The notes: a model not told the origin generated them from the letters alone. A stretch of 7,678 bases of DNA from an uncultured Eubacteriales bacterium (GCA_949745625.1 CATJZR010000022.1:1-7678), one strand, 5' to 3'. Shown: positions 1-6,495, numbered from the stretch's first letter. Numbers and translations are program-made.

Positions 1-376
1 CGCTAAAATTAAAAATAAAGCTTTCGCCTTTTATAAATATCGGAAATTTTTCTTTCTTTCTGTTCGTATTGATGTTGCTGAAAATGGCGGAAACAATAAT
101 ACAGATTACGGCAAGTCCTATCAGTATTCCTATTATATCGCCTGAAAAGTTGCCCCTATAAATCATAGATGCAATTAAAGCGCTTAAATTGATTGCCGCA
201 TATACGCCAAGGCTGATAAACAGAAAAAATTTTATCGCATAGTTGGATAACGTTACGGTTTCAAAAAATTTAGCGTCGTATTCTGTGATTTTCTTTTTTT
301 CAAAAACAGTGCCGTCTGCAATTAACGTTTGTTTTATCTCTTTTAATTCGTTTTCTTCAAGTTCCAATAAATCCAT
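1..376 (-). CDS. Two-helix membrane protein of unknown function, C-terminus beyond the left edge
   Basis: Reading the minus strand from the ATG at 376 gives 125 codons with no stop before the window ends, so the 3' part is missing. The protein begins MDLLELEENELKEIK, a charged and probably cytoplasmic stretch of about 45 residues. Two hydrophobic helices follow at about residues 47-72 and 80-102, then a basic patch (NRKKEK) and the start of what looks like a beta-rich domain (FPIFIKGESFIFNF). This layout, two helices then a soluble C-terminal domain, resembles YcxB-like proteins, but too little is present to assign a family. The frame is open upstream to a TTG in frame, behind a stop; I prefer the ATG because a promoter-like sequence ends 7 bases before it. 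There is no Shine-Dalgarno sequence at the ATG. The gene lies just beyond the flotillin terminator and is probably a separate transcript. Confidence 0.7.
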   Translation of the reverse strand, partial: MDLLELEENELKEIKQTLIADGTVFEKKKITEYDAKFFETVTLSNYAIKFFLFISLGVYAAINLSALIASMIYRGNFSGDIIGILIGLAVICIIVSAIFSNINTNRKKEKFPIFIKGESFIFNFS

Positions 377-383
377 CTCTAAT

Positions 384-412
384 ATATTATCACTTTGCGT
401 TTGATAAATCAA
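384..412 (-). promoter_or_regulatory. Putative promoter of the left-edge gene, leaderless type
   Basis: On the minus strand the -35 is TTGATT (412-407), followed by a 17-bp spacer and the -10 TAATAT (389-384), directly preceded by TGA (an extended -10 TGN). Only 7 bases separate the -10 from the ATG at 376, so transcription should start at or within a base or so of the start codon. The -35 lies right after the T-tract of the flotillin terminator. The -10 is a weaker match than in the other promoters of this window. Confidence 0.45.
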
Positions 413-414
413 TT

Positions 415-444
415 AAAAAACCTAAGCCGTTCGGCTTAGGTTTT
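415..444 (-). terminator. Rho-independent terminator of the NfeD-flotillin operon
   Basis: CCTAAGCC and GGCTTAGG form an 8-bp stem (9 bp if the G-C next to the loop pairs) at 421-440, with a tiny loop. On the minus strand six T's follow (420-415). It begins 6-9 bases after the flotillin stop codon. A shorter T run (441-444) follows on the plus strand, so it may work weakly in both directions. Confidence 0.9.
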
Positions 445-449
445 CAAGT

Positions 450-1859
450 TTATTTCTTTTTGGTTTTGGGGACTTCTTCTATCTTTTCCGGAGAAATCAC
501 CTTGGGCATTTTCAGACCCGCCATCGAATACAGGTCGTCGAGAGGGGGAAGGGACTTCATTATGCCGGATACGAAGTTCGCGGTTGCGTTTTTGCCGTCT
601 GCGCTCTGTCCGTTTTCCCAGACGGTAACCTTGTCGATTTTAAGGTTCTTGATTGCTTCAACCTGTGTTGCAACCAGCGTTTCGAGCTTGTCGGCAATCA
701 TTAAGCGCACCGCTTCGTCGGAAGTGCCCGCAGCTTTGACGAGCTTATCCATACCTTCCGCCTGTTTGGACAGCGTTTCGTAAAGACCGCGCGCTTCGGC
801 TTCCATTTTGGCGAATATAGCGTCCGCTTCACCCTTTGCCTTGCGGCGTACGTTTTCGGCCTGCGCATCCGCCTCGATTTCAATTTTTCTCTTTTCGATT
901 TCGGAAGCTACGATAACGTCGGCTTCCTTGGTCGCCTTTTCGCGCGAAGCACGCGCAATTTCCGCCTGCTGCTCAGCGGCGTAGCTCTCTTCCTTCGCCT
1001 TTGCCGCCTGTACGTTTTCCGCAGTTACGGCAACCTTCATTGCCTCGGCTTCCTTCTGTCTCAGAAGCGCCTTCGACGCGGCTATTTCCGCCTTAGCTCT
1101 GTTTTCGCCGTCGATAGCCTTACTTTCCGCGTCTGCTACGTTAATACGCTGCTGCATCTGTGCGTTAGCTTCGCCTATCGCGCCCTTTCTGTTTTCTTCT
1201 GCAACAGAAACCTTAGCGTCGTTAATCGCCTTTGCCGCCGCTTCCTTACCGAGTGCGATTATGTATCCGCTCTCGTCGGAAATGTCGGTTACGTTTACGT
1301 TAATCAGCTTTAAGCCTATCTTTTTAAGCTCGCCCTCTACGTTGCGTGAAATCGCTTCGAGGAACTTGTCGCGGTCGGTGTTTATTTCCTCTATGTCCAT
1401 GGTTGCGATAACCAGACGCAGCTGACCGAAAATGATGTCCTTTGCAAGGTCGGAAATATCTTTAAGCTGTAAGCCTAAAAGTCTTTCCGCCGCATTCTGC
1501 ATAATTCCGGGGTCGGTGGAAATACCGACGGTGAATATAGAGGGCACGTCGATACGGATATTCTGCTTTGACAGCGCGCTCTTCAAATCAACAGAGATTG
1601 AGAGAGGGGTCAAATCGAGAAACGTATACGACTGAATAAGAGGAAGCACTAGCGACGCGCCGCCGTGTATACATTTTGCACTTCTGTAAGTGCCGTCCTT
1701 ATTTGCGGATATTTTACCGTAAATAACCATAATTTTATCCGAAGGGCACTTTTTATATCTCGTAAGAACTACGAGCATCACCATAATGAATAGCAGTACC
1801 ACGACGATAGCAACGATAATGGCAATCGTCGCGCCTGCGCTTGCAAGTAAATTGTTCAT
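450..1859 (-). CDS. floT: Flotillin-like SPFH-domain protein
   Basis: A 469-residue flotillin (FloT/YuaG/YqiK type), a membrane-anchored scaffold of lipid microdomains. An N-terminal hydrophobic helix (about 11-33) is followed by KKCPSDKIMVIYGK, the entry to the SPFH/band-7 domain (about 38-215). A long Ala/Glu/Lys/Arg-rich coiled coil (about 205-365) carries the EANAQMQQRINVADAE and KAEAE-type heptads typical of flotillins. The C-terminal segment (about 410-453) holds VTVWENG and the SLPPLDDLYSMAG motif, seen near the end of bacterial FloT proteins, and a lysine-rich tail follows. Length is close to the family norm (about 500). The start is supported by AAGGAG 8 bases upstream, which overlaps the last codons of the preceding NfeD-like gene; the gap between the two genes is 5 bases. 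Gene order matches the yuaF-yuaG arrangement of Bacillus subtilis. No sigma-W-like promoter is visible upstream of the operon. Confidence 0.95.
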   Translation of the reverse strand: MNNLLASAGATIAIIVAIVVVLLFIMVMLVVLTRYKKCPSDKIMVIYGKISANKDGTYRSAKCIHGGASLVLPLIQSYTFLDLTPLSISVDLKSALSKQNIRIDVPSIFTVGISTDPGIMQNAAERLLGLQLKDISDLAKDIIFGQLRLVIATMDIEEINTDRDKFLEAISRNVEGELKKIGLKLINVNVTDISDESGYIIALGKEAAAKAINDAKVSVAEENRKGAIGEANAQMQQRINVADAESKAIDGENRAKAEIAASKALLRQKEAEAMKVAVTAENVQAAKAKEESYAAEQQAEIARASREKATKEADVIVASEIEKRKIEIEADAQAENVRRKAKGEADAIFAKMEAEARGLYETLSKQAEGMDKLVKAAGTSDEAVRLMIADKLETLVATQVEAIKNLKIDKVTVWENGQSADGKNATANFVSGIMKSLPPLDDLYSMAGLKMPKVISPEKIEEVPKTKKK

Positions 1860-1864
1860 ATTTT

Positions 1865-2482
1865 TTACTCCTTATTTTCTACGGATTGCTCCGATTTTGC
1901 CGCAATTTCCAACCGTCTGACTACGGTACATTCGTTCTCTGTCGATACTATTTCAACCGCCTCGTCGACGGCAAGCTTTGAATCGCAGTCGGTGACTGCG
2001 TCCAGCTCGACAAATCTGCCCTGCGCGTTCATGGTAATTTTTCCGCGTCCGCTTCTCGACGGGGGCACGGATACGTAAACGGTCGCATGCTGTCCGACTG
2101 TTTTTTCTATATCGAACGTGCCGTTACACTGAAGCTTGACAATCATGCGCATAAGCAGCACGACGAGCGACATCCCCGCGCAGCCTGCCAGTATTGCAAC
2201 TATTACCGCCAGCCACTGCAATTTGTCGCTTGCCAGCGCGCAGGTCAACAGACCCGACCAGCTTCCCACCGCAAAAAATGCGGTTATACTTTTTACCGTG
2301 AATATGGACACGCCCGAATCGGTGTCTACGTCAATATCGCCGTCTCCGTCCACATCAACGTCGCCCCCGAAGGACGAAAGGCACATAAGTATTATCTGTA
2401 CTATCAAAAACAGCGTAGAAACTATTCCAAGCCAGAAAAATATCTGCTCCATCACGGAAAGATTTGTAAACCATTCCTTCAT
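1865..2482 (-). CDS. NfeD-like (YuaF-type) membrane protein, partner of flotillin
   Basis: A 205-residue protein. An N-terminal helix (about 12-35) leads to a very acidic tract, DVDVDGDGDIDVDTDSG at 41-57, then two further hydrophobic segments (about 60-80 and 88-115). A soluble C-terminal domain (about 122-195) has the beta-rich pattern of the NfeD OB fold, including IEKTVGQHATVYVSVPPSRSG and GKITMNAQGRFVELDAV. NfeD-family proteins are commonly encoded next to flotillins and are thought to act with them in the membrane; that role is inferred here from adjacency. The start has a strong AGGAGGT site 8 bases upstream. The gene is first in a two-gene operon, 5 bases from the flotillin. The acidic tract looks like repeated DxD/DxDG metal-binding loops and probably lies outside the membrane, though topology was inferred by eye. 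Confidence 0.88.
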   Translation of the reverse strand: MKEWFTNLSVMEQIFFWLGIVSTLFLIVQIILMCLSSFGGDVDVDGDGDIDVDTDSGVSIFTVKSITAFFAVGSWSGLLTCALASDKLQWLAVIVAILAGCAGMSLVVLLMRMIVKLQCNGTFDIEKTVGQHATVYVSVPPSRSGRGKITMNAQGRFVELDAVTDCDSKLAVDEAVEIVSTENECTVVRRLEIAAKSEQSVENKE

Positions 2483-2501
2483 TCAAAAAAACCTCCTATA
2501 T

Positions 2502-2512
2502 ATTATATAACA
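2502..2512 (-). promoter_or_regulatory. Probable -10 region of the NfeD-flotillin promoter
   Basis: The minus strand carries overlapping -10 candidates: TATAAT (2507-2502) and TGT followed by TATATA (2512-2504, extended -10). The best -35 is a weak TTTAAC about 18 bp upstream of TATAAT. Transcription would start roughly 10-15 bases before the ATG, leaving room for the AGGAGGT ribosome site. No TGAAAC...CGTA sigma-W signature is present, unlike what is known for B. subtilis yuaF. Confidence 0.55.
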
Positions 2513-2624
2513 CGAATAAGCGTCCGTTAAACAATAATTCGATAAATTTATACTGATTAGTGGAAACTATTACAATATGCATTATACACCGTCTGCGCGC
2601 GTCCGTCAAGAGGTATTTTTAAAC

Positions 2625-2653
2625 TTGACATATACGCTCTGTAATGATAGAAT
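2625..2653 (+). promoter_or_regulatory. Strong sigma-A-type promoter of the 484-residue membrane protein
   Basis: TTGACA (2625-2630, perfect consensus), a 17-bp spacer, then TAGAAT (2648-2653) preceded by TGA (extended -10). Transcription should start near 2660, giving a leader of about 23 bases that contains AAAAGGA (ending 2675) ahead of the ATG at 2683. It lies back to back with the NfeD promoter in the 200-base divergent intergenic region 2483-2682. I see no clear operator or riboswitch there. Confidence 0.85.
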
Positions 2654-2682
2654 AAAGAAAATCTAATGAAAAGGAATTATAT

Positions 2683-4137
2683 ATGGGAAAACTTCGTTCC
2701 GAGAGGGAGAGAAGCCTACAAAGAAAGCTTATACCTCTCAATCTCATTATATGTATAATCGCATTAATTGCCGCCGCGTCACTGTTTCTTCTGCCTATAC
2801 TGAAGATTGACGCAGGCAAGGTGCTTCGCGACGAGGGCGTTATGGATTTCGTTGACGAAAGAATCGACGAGCAGATAAAGGACTCTCTCGAAGGCAGCGG
2901 GCAGGAGGGCGTGGACTATACGCCTGTCGTAGCTATGCTCGTTAAAAACATTTTAGGCAAGGCCGAGGGAGAAATTTCCGTTTCGGCGTACAGCTCGTTC
3001 CGCGTGCTTATCGGCTCGGGCGATAAAACCCAGACCGTTTTGGACGATTTGTTTTTCGGCGACGACGCGCTCGCCACGAGGCTTATAGACAGCGTCGTGG
3101 ACGCGGTTGCAAATCTGTTCGAAACCGAAGAGGGCAGGGCGCTTTTCGAAGAGGCTCTCGTTTCCACTATGACGCAGGAGCTTATAAAAAGCGTCGACGA
3201 AGCGACTATCAAAAACGCAATGACGACGGATAACGTCAAGCAGCTCGTTGAAATTATGGGCAGTCTCGGCGACCCCGAGAAGGTGCAGGACGGCAACGTC
3301 GGTCCCGTCGCGGACGAGTTTATCGAAAAGGTGGACTCAATGCTTGGCGGGGAAATTAATATAGACGAGGCGGACAAGGCGGCGATAACCGCCGAAATTC
3401 AGAGCATCTACGACGTTACCGTAAGCAACCTCAAAGAGGGTGAAAGCGTTACTATGGAGTCGATACTCTGCGTTACGCTTTCCGATAAATTCGATTTAAG
3501 CTTAATCAATATCGAAAAAATCTTCGACGTGCTCGGCGGCGGCAGCGAAAACGAAAGCGCTGCTGTAGCAGAGGGTGAAGAGAACGCGAAAGAAATAGTT
3601 ACCAACTACAACGATTTGCTGCTTAAAATCGGTTACGACGATGATAAAAAGGAAGAGCTTAAAGAAAAAATGCGCACCGCATTAAACGATACGCTGAATA
3701 AGTTTATCGAGGAAAACGGTATTAAAGAGTTTATGTCGTACTACGAGTACGTATTCTACGGTATGCTGGCGTTTATCGGACCGTGGCTGATTTTGTTCCT
3801 GTTCGCGTTCTTCCATACATTTGCAAAGAACAAACGGTTTACTATGTGGTACGTAAAGCTGCTTTGCTTTATCCCGCCGCTGATTTGGCTTGCGCTAAAA
3901 CTTTTGCCGATAGTTGCGCCAAAGGTTCCCGTGCTTAACGATATGTGGAACGGCGAGCACGGCGTGCTTGTGCAGGGGCTTGTTTCCGGAATGAGCACCT
4001 ATGCGTGGGTGAGCGGCATCTGCTATCTGCTGCTTGGGGTTTTATCTATCTTCTGGGCTTTCCCCGTGAAGCGCAAAATAAGAAAGGAAAGAAAATATCC
4101 CGAGGTCGAGGACGCCGAGGACGAATACGAATTTTAA
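2683..4137 (+). CDS. Large membrane protein of unknown family
   Basis: A 484-residue protein I do not recognise. It has a basic N-terminus (GKLRSERERSLQRK), one hydrophobic helix at about 18-40, and then a large acidic, mostly helical region (about 41-350) predicted to lie on one side of the membrane. Three hydrophobic helices follow (about 356-380, 387-411 and 437-461), then a basic stop-transfer stretch (KRKIRKERK) and an acidic tail ending EDEYEF. The basic-inside rule would put both ends in the cytoplasm and the acidic domain outside. No catalytic motif, lipobox, LPXTG or cysteine pattern stands out. The start is set by AAGGA 8 bases upstream and a consensus promoter. It is the only plus-strand gene, monocistronic, and ends at a shared terminator. 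A secreted helical sensor or an envelope scaffold is possible, but this is only a guess. Confidence 0.9.
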   Translation: MGKLRSERERSLQRKLIPLNLIICIIALIAAASLFLLPILKIDAGKVLRDEGVMDFVDERIDEQIKDSLEGSGQEGVDYTPVVAMLVKNILGKAEGEISVSAYSSFRVLIGSGDKTQTVLDDLFFGDDALATRLIDSVVDAVANLFETEEGRALFEEALVSTMTQELIKSVDEATIKNAMTTDNVKQLVEIMGSLGDPEKVQDGNVGPVADEFIEKVDSMLGGEINIDEADKAAITAEIQSIYDVTVSNLKEGESVTMESILCVTLSDKFDLSLINIEKIFDVLGGGSENESAAVAEGEENAKEIVTNYNDLLLKIGYDDDKKEELKEKMRTALNDTLNKFIEENGIKEFMSYYEYVFYGMLAFIGPWLILFLFAFFHTFAKNKRFTMWYVKLLCFIPPLIWLALKLLPIVAPKVPVLNDMWNGEHGVLVQGLVSGMSTYAWVSGICYLLLGVLSIFWAFPVKRKIRKERKYPEVEDAEDEYEF

Positions 4138-4140
4138 AAA

Positions 4141-4168
4141 AACGGCTTGCATCAGCAAGCCGTTTTTT
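4141..4168. terminator. Bidirectional terminator between convergent genes
   Basis: AACGGCTTGC (4141-4150), loop ATCA and GCAAGCCGTT (4155-4164) form a perfect 10-bp stem. T's follow on the plus strand (4163-4168) and A's precede it (4136-4142), which become T's on the minus strand. It serves both the 484-residue gene, whose stop ends at 4137, and the minus-strand channel gene. The channel's TGA stop (4154-4152) sits in the loop, so one stem arm encodes its last residues (KTAC). Confidence 0.93.
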
Positions 4169-4913
4169 GTCTGTTTAATACGAAAAGTGAAAGGGCTATC
4201 AGCGCGCCGCCTATCATATTGCCGAGAGTGGAGGGGATAAGGCAGTTCAAAACCGCGTTGCCTGGGTTAAGCCCTTCCGCGCTGCCCGAAAGCAGACCTG
4301 CGGTAAGGTAGTACATATTTGCAACACTATGCTCGAATCCGCACGCAACGAACGCAAATATCGGCATGTACAGAGCTATTATTTTGCCTGCAGCCGATTT
4401 TGCGGACAGAGCGCACCAGACCGCAAGGCAAACTAAAATATTGCAGGGTATACCGCGCAGCAGCGCAATTCCGAAGTTGAGGTTGCATTTTGCCGCCGCT
4501 ACGGAAATACACGCGTCTTTAACCGCGCCCGTCTGTATGCCGCTGTAAACTACGATTACGGCGATAAGCACGCTGCCTATCAGGTTGCCTAAGTAAACTA
4601 TGCCGAGGTTTTTAAAAAGCGCCGAAACCTTTATATTCCTACCGATTGCAGGGGCGAGTAAAAGGTTGTTGCCCGTAAAGAGTTCCGCCCCGAAAACGAT
4701 TACGAGAATCAGCCCCACGGGGAAAACCGCAGCCTTTACCGCTGTCGCCGCGCCGCCGGCTATCGTTGCGGAAGCCGCGTTAGCCGCCGCCGCGCCGAAC
4801 GCGATAAATGCACCCGCAAATAATGCAAGCAGCAGCGTCTTATACCATACGGCGGAGGTTTTGCTTTGGGCAACGGTTATATAAGTTTGATAGGTTTCAG
4901 CGGGAGTGTTCAT
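4152..4913 (-). CDS. Formate/nitrite transporter (FNT) family channel
   Basis: A 253-residue, very hydrophobic protein with about six membrane segments, the usual FNT size and fold. FNT channels are pentamers that pass small monovalent anions such as formate, nitrite or hydrosulfide across the inner membrane. Hallmarks are FGAELFTGN (74-82), NLIGS (110-114), CNILVCLAVW (157-166), GFEHSVANMYY (192-202, pore histidine H195) and LGNMIGGA (230-237). Aligning motifs from memory, K142 falls where FocA has its conserved pore lysine and T80 where FocA has its constriction threonine, so the gating residues appear intact. Substrate cannot be decided by eye; formate is plausible in a fermentative anaerobe. 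The ATG overlaps the stop of the upstream kinase-like gene by 4 bases (ATGA), with AGGTGAT just before it, so translation is probably coupled. The stop lies inside the terminator loop. Confidence 0.93.
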   Translation of the reverse strand: MNTPAETYQTYITVAQSKTSAVWYKTLLLALFAGAFIAFGAAAANAASATIAGGAATAVKAAVFPVGLILVIVFGAELFTGNNLLLAPAIGRNIKVSALFKNLGIVYLGNLIGSVLIAVIVVYSGIQTGAVKDACISVAAAKCNLNFGIALLRGIPCNILVCLAVWCALSAKSAAGKIIALYMPIFAFVACGFEHSVANMYYLTAGLLSGSAEGLNPGNAVLNCLIPSTLGNMIGGALIALSLFVLNRQKTAC

Positions 4914-5416
4914 ATATCACCTGTCACGTCGTAAGTTTTATCTATAAGTATATAATCGTAGCCGTGTTTTTTGCAAAGCGCCAAATTGCGGGCGTTGTCC
5001 TCAATCAGCTCGTTCTTCGATACGCTTTCAAGCCTGCGCTCTATTACGTTTTCGTAGCCGATAATATCGGCAAAATTATTTTGGATATAATTTTCGGTCA
5101 TTATAAGGCAGCGGAATTTAATTTCAGACAGGTAGTCTTTATCGAAGTCATTTTGCCAGTCAAAGGGGATATAGCAACCCTCGACGATAAAATTCTGTCC
5201 GTTTTCTATCGCGGTTTTTATAATTTCTTTGACTATGCCCCAAAGATACGGCGTAAGCTGTTCGTCGTCGTAAACGGTCAGCGGCGTCTGTCTGCTGCGT
5301 ATAAGTCCCATTTTAATGTGGTCTATCGAAAGATAGGGGTATTTATATTTTTCCAGCAGCCTCTGCGCATACGCGGTTTTACCGGTGTGCGTCGCTCCCG
5401 TAATAATTATAACCAT
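4910..5416 (-). CDS. Small P-loop NTPase, kinase-like
   Basis: A 168-residue protein beginning MVIIITGATHTGKT. A first beta strand leads into a Walker A loop (GATHTGKT, 7-14) as in small-molecule kinases of the adenylate/shikimate kinase type. D32 in YLSIDHIK sits where such kinases often carry an acidic residue after the second strand, and NFIVEGCYIPF (75-85) resembles the third strand with a Walker B-like E79. Later basic residues (ERRLES) could belong to a lid. The substrate is unknown; annotation as an ATP-binding or 2-phosphoglycerate kinase-like protein is common for such sequences. No Shine-Dalgarno sequence precedes the ATG; a TATAAT ends 6 bases before it, suggesting a leaderless message. 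The 3' end overlaps the channel gene by 4 bases, so the two form an operon. Confidence 0.85.
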   Translation of the reverse strand: MVIIITGATHTGKTAYAQRLLEKYKYPYLSIDHIKMGLIRSRQTPLTVYDDEQLTPYLWGIVKEIIKTAIENGQNFIVEGCYIPFDWQNDFDKDYLSEIKFRCLIMTENYIQNNFADIIGYENVIERRLESVSKNELIEDNARNLALCKKHGYDYILIDKTYDVTGDI

Positions 5417-5422
5417 AATCTG

Positions 5423-5451
5423 ATTATATCATAAAAGGTTTTTGGATACAA
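5423..5451 (-). promoter_or_regulatory. Promoter of the kinase-channel operon, leaderless type
   Basis: On the minus strand: TTGTAT (5451-5446), a 17-bp spacer, then TATAAT (5428-5423, perfect) preceded by TGA (extended -10). Only six bases (CAGATT) lie between the -10 and the ATG, which puts the expected transcription start on the A of the ATG. There is no room for a ribosome binding site. Confidence 0.7.
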
Positions 5452-5460
5452 GCAATTTAT

Positions 5461-5495
5461 TAAACAAAACGGCGGGGGGCTTTTGCACCCCGCCG
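5461..5495 (-). terminator. Rho-independent terminator of the HIT-DUF2871 operon
   Basis: CGGCGGGG (minus, 5495-5488) pairs with CCCCGCCG (5477-5470) in an 8-bp GC-only stem with a 10-base loop, which can form two further inner pairs. A T-rich tail (TTTTGTTTA, 5469-5461) follows. It lies about 9 bases after the DUF2871 stop and just upstream of the next promoter. Confidence 0.88.
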
Positions 5496-5503
5496 CAACT
5501 TTT

Positions 5504-5944
5504 TTATTCTTTGGATTTTCTTTTTATCAGCCACGCAACGAAAATCAACACTATGCCTACGCCGAGAACCGCATGGAACATGCCCGATATTCCCGAAATT
5601 GCGCCGTTCGCTCCGTCGGACACCGTAAAGACTATTTCGTCGGATTTGACAAGCACGTCGAGTATTCCTCTGACCGTCATCATAAGTCCCGCGCCCAGCA
5701 CGCCGACGAGGTAAAGGGGCAACGCCCATTTGTACAGTTTTTCGTGCCTTGAGCCGAGTTTATCGTCTACCAGTCCGATAATCAGCGTGAAAGCCGTGCC
5801 GAGTACGAGGAAATGCGTGTGTGCAAGTCCGAGGGTGGTATAGGTGTTTACAACCCCGTACGCCTTGGAAAATTCGCGGTAGAACACTCCCAGCGCAAGC
5901 CCCAAAGCCAGAAACACCGCTGCGTATTTTATGTATTTTTTCAT
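5504..5944 (-). CDS. DUF2871 family membrane protein
   Basis: A 146-residue protein with about four hydrophobic helices (about 5-22, 38-58, 73-93 and 118-140). It matches my memory of DUF2871: GVFYREFSK (19-27) after the first helix, LGLAHTHFLVLG (38-49) opening the second and GMFHAVLGVG (121-130) in the last. H42, H44 and H124 are in or beside membrane helices and could bind heme or metal; that is inference, and the family has no established function. The start carries GGAGGT 5 bases upstream. Its ATG overlaps the stop of the HIT gene (ATGA, 4 bases), indicating an operon with probable translational coupling. A strong terminator follows. Confidence 0.88.
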   Translation of the reverse strand: MKKYIKYAAVFLALGLALGVFYREFSKAYGVVNTYTTLGLAHTHFLVLGTAFTLIIGLVDDKLGSRHEKLYKWALPLYLVGVLGAGLMMTVRGILDVLVKSDEIVFTVSDGANGAISGISGMFHAVLGVGIVLIFVAWLIKRKSKE

Positions 5945-6402
5945 AAATTACCTCCGTTTAATTTTGACAATAATTTTGTTTTCATTTCGTGTAATTCCTC
6001 ATCGGAGGGACGGTTACATTCGGCATACATTTTTTTCCTCGGATACCACCAAACGGGGCCGTTTCCGTTGTTGCCGTATTCACCCAAATCGCCTATCGAG
6101 CGGGGAAACAGATGCCAGTGCAGGTGTGTATCGCCTATGCCAAGAAGCTCATAGTTTATTTTCTGCGCGTCGGAAGCTTTCTTAACTGCTTCGGCAACCT
6201 CGCACATTTCCTTCATAAAAAGCGCGCGTTCGTCTTCGCTAAGTTGGTTTAGCTCTGTTTTATGGTGTTTGTATAAAAACAGAGCATATCCCTTGAATCG
6301 CTGAAAATCGCCTATAACGACGTAACCAGTATTCAGTTCTTTTACAAAGTACGGGTTCTTGCCGTCCTTTATCATTTTAATTCTGTCGCATACAAAACAC
6401 AT
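5941..6402 (-). CDS. HIT (histidine triad) family nucleotide hydrolase/transferase
   Basis: A 153-residue HIT-superfamily protein, expected to be cytoplasmic. The signature HLHWHLFPR (93-101) fits H-x-H-x-H-x-x with hydrophobic x; H95 and H97 would be the central and last histidines of the triad, H97 being the nucleophile by family rule. A CxxC pair (C2, C5) at the very N-terminus resembles the zinc-binding start of some HIT proteins, although the second half of such a zinc site is not obvious. The insertion after the triad (GEYGNNGNGPVWWYPRKKMY, 108-127) is longer than in Hint proteins and closer to Ap4A hydrolase-like or diadenosine-type members; the substrate is unknown. There is no Shine-Dalgarno sequence, and a near-consensus promoter ends 6 bases before the ATG. 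It is first in an operon with the DUF2871 gene, which it overlaps by 4 bases. Confidence 0.92.
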   Translation of the reverse strand: MCFVCDRIKMIKDGKNPYFVKELNTGYVVIGDFQRFKGYALFLYKHHKTELNQLSEDERALFMKEMCEVAEAVKKASDAQKINYELLGIGDTHLHWHLFPRSIGDLGEYGNNGNGPVWWYPRKKMYAECNRPSDEELHEMKTKLLSKLNGGNL

Positions 6403-6408
6403 ATTTAA

Positions 6409-6437
6409 ATTCTATCACTAATTGTATATGCTGTCAA
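6409..6437 (-). promoter_or_regulatory. Near-consensus promoter of the HIT-DUF2871 operon, leaderless type
   Basis: On the minus strand: TTGACA (6437-6432, perfect), a 17-bp spacer, then TAGAAT (6414-6409) preceded by TGA (extended -10). The six bases TTAAAT separate the -10 from the ATG at 6402, placing the expected start of transcription at the ATG. This is the clearest leaderless candidate in the window. Its -35, spacer length and -10 are identical to those of the plus-strand promoter at 2625-2653, which does have a leader. Confidence 0.82.
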
Positions 6438-6495
6438 ACGCATATTTAAGCGCGGTTAATATGTTCGTCGGTTGATATGCGTTAAAACGCAATTA

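Noticed and set aside
2087..2530. Plus-strand reading frame of 147 codons antisense to the NfeD-like gene
   Set aside because: It lies opposite a gene with clear family motifs and has no ribosome site or promoter. Its composition (many His, Tyr, Arg, Lys) looks like translated antisense.
2520..2607. GCGTCCGT occurring twice in the divergent intergenic region (about 2520 and 2599) as possible regulator sites
   Set aside because: An eight-base direct match with no dyad symmetry and no consistent position relative to either promoter; too weak to call.
2619..2819. Minus-strand reading frame overlapping the divergent promoter region
   Set aside because: It would read through the strong plus-strand promoter and the start of the 484-residue gene, with no ribosome site of its own.
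2916..3377. Minus-strand reading frame of 153 codons opposite the 484-residue protein
   Set aside because: Ser/Thr/Pro-rich low-complexity composition typical of an antisense shadow. The plus-strand gene has a consensus promoter, a ribosome site and plausible membrane segments.
4808..5434. Plus-strand reading frame of 208 codons antisense to the kinase-like gene
   Set aside because: The minus strand encodes a Walker A protein coupled to the FNT channel. The antisense frame spans the junction of two real genes and has no start signals.
6479..6490. Short inverted repeat GCGTTAAAACGC as an operator for the HIT promoter
   Set aside because: Only five pairs with a two-base loop, and about 40 bases upstream of the -35. 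Such a short palindrome is expected by chance in this sequence.
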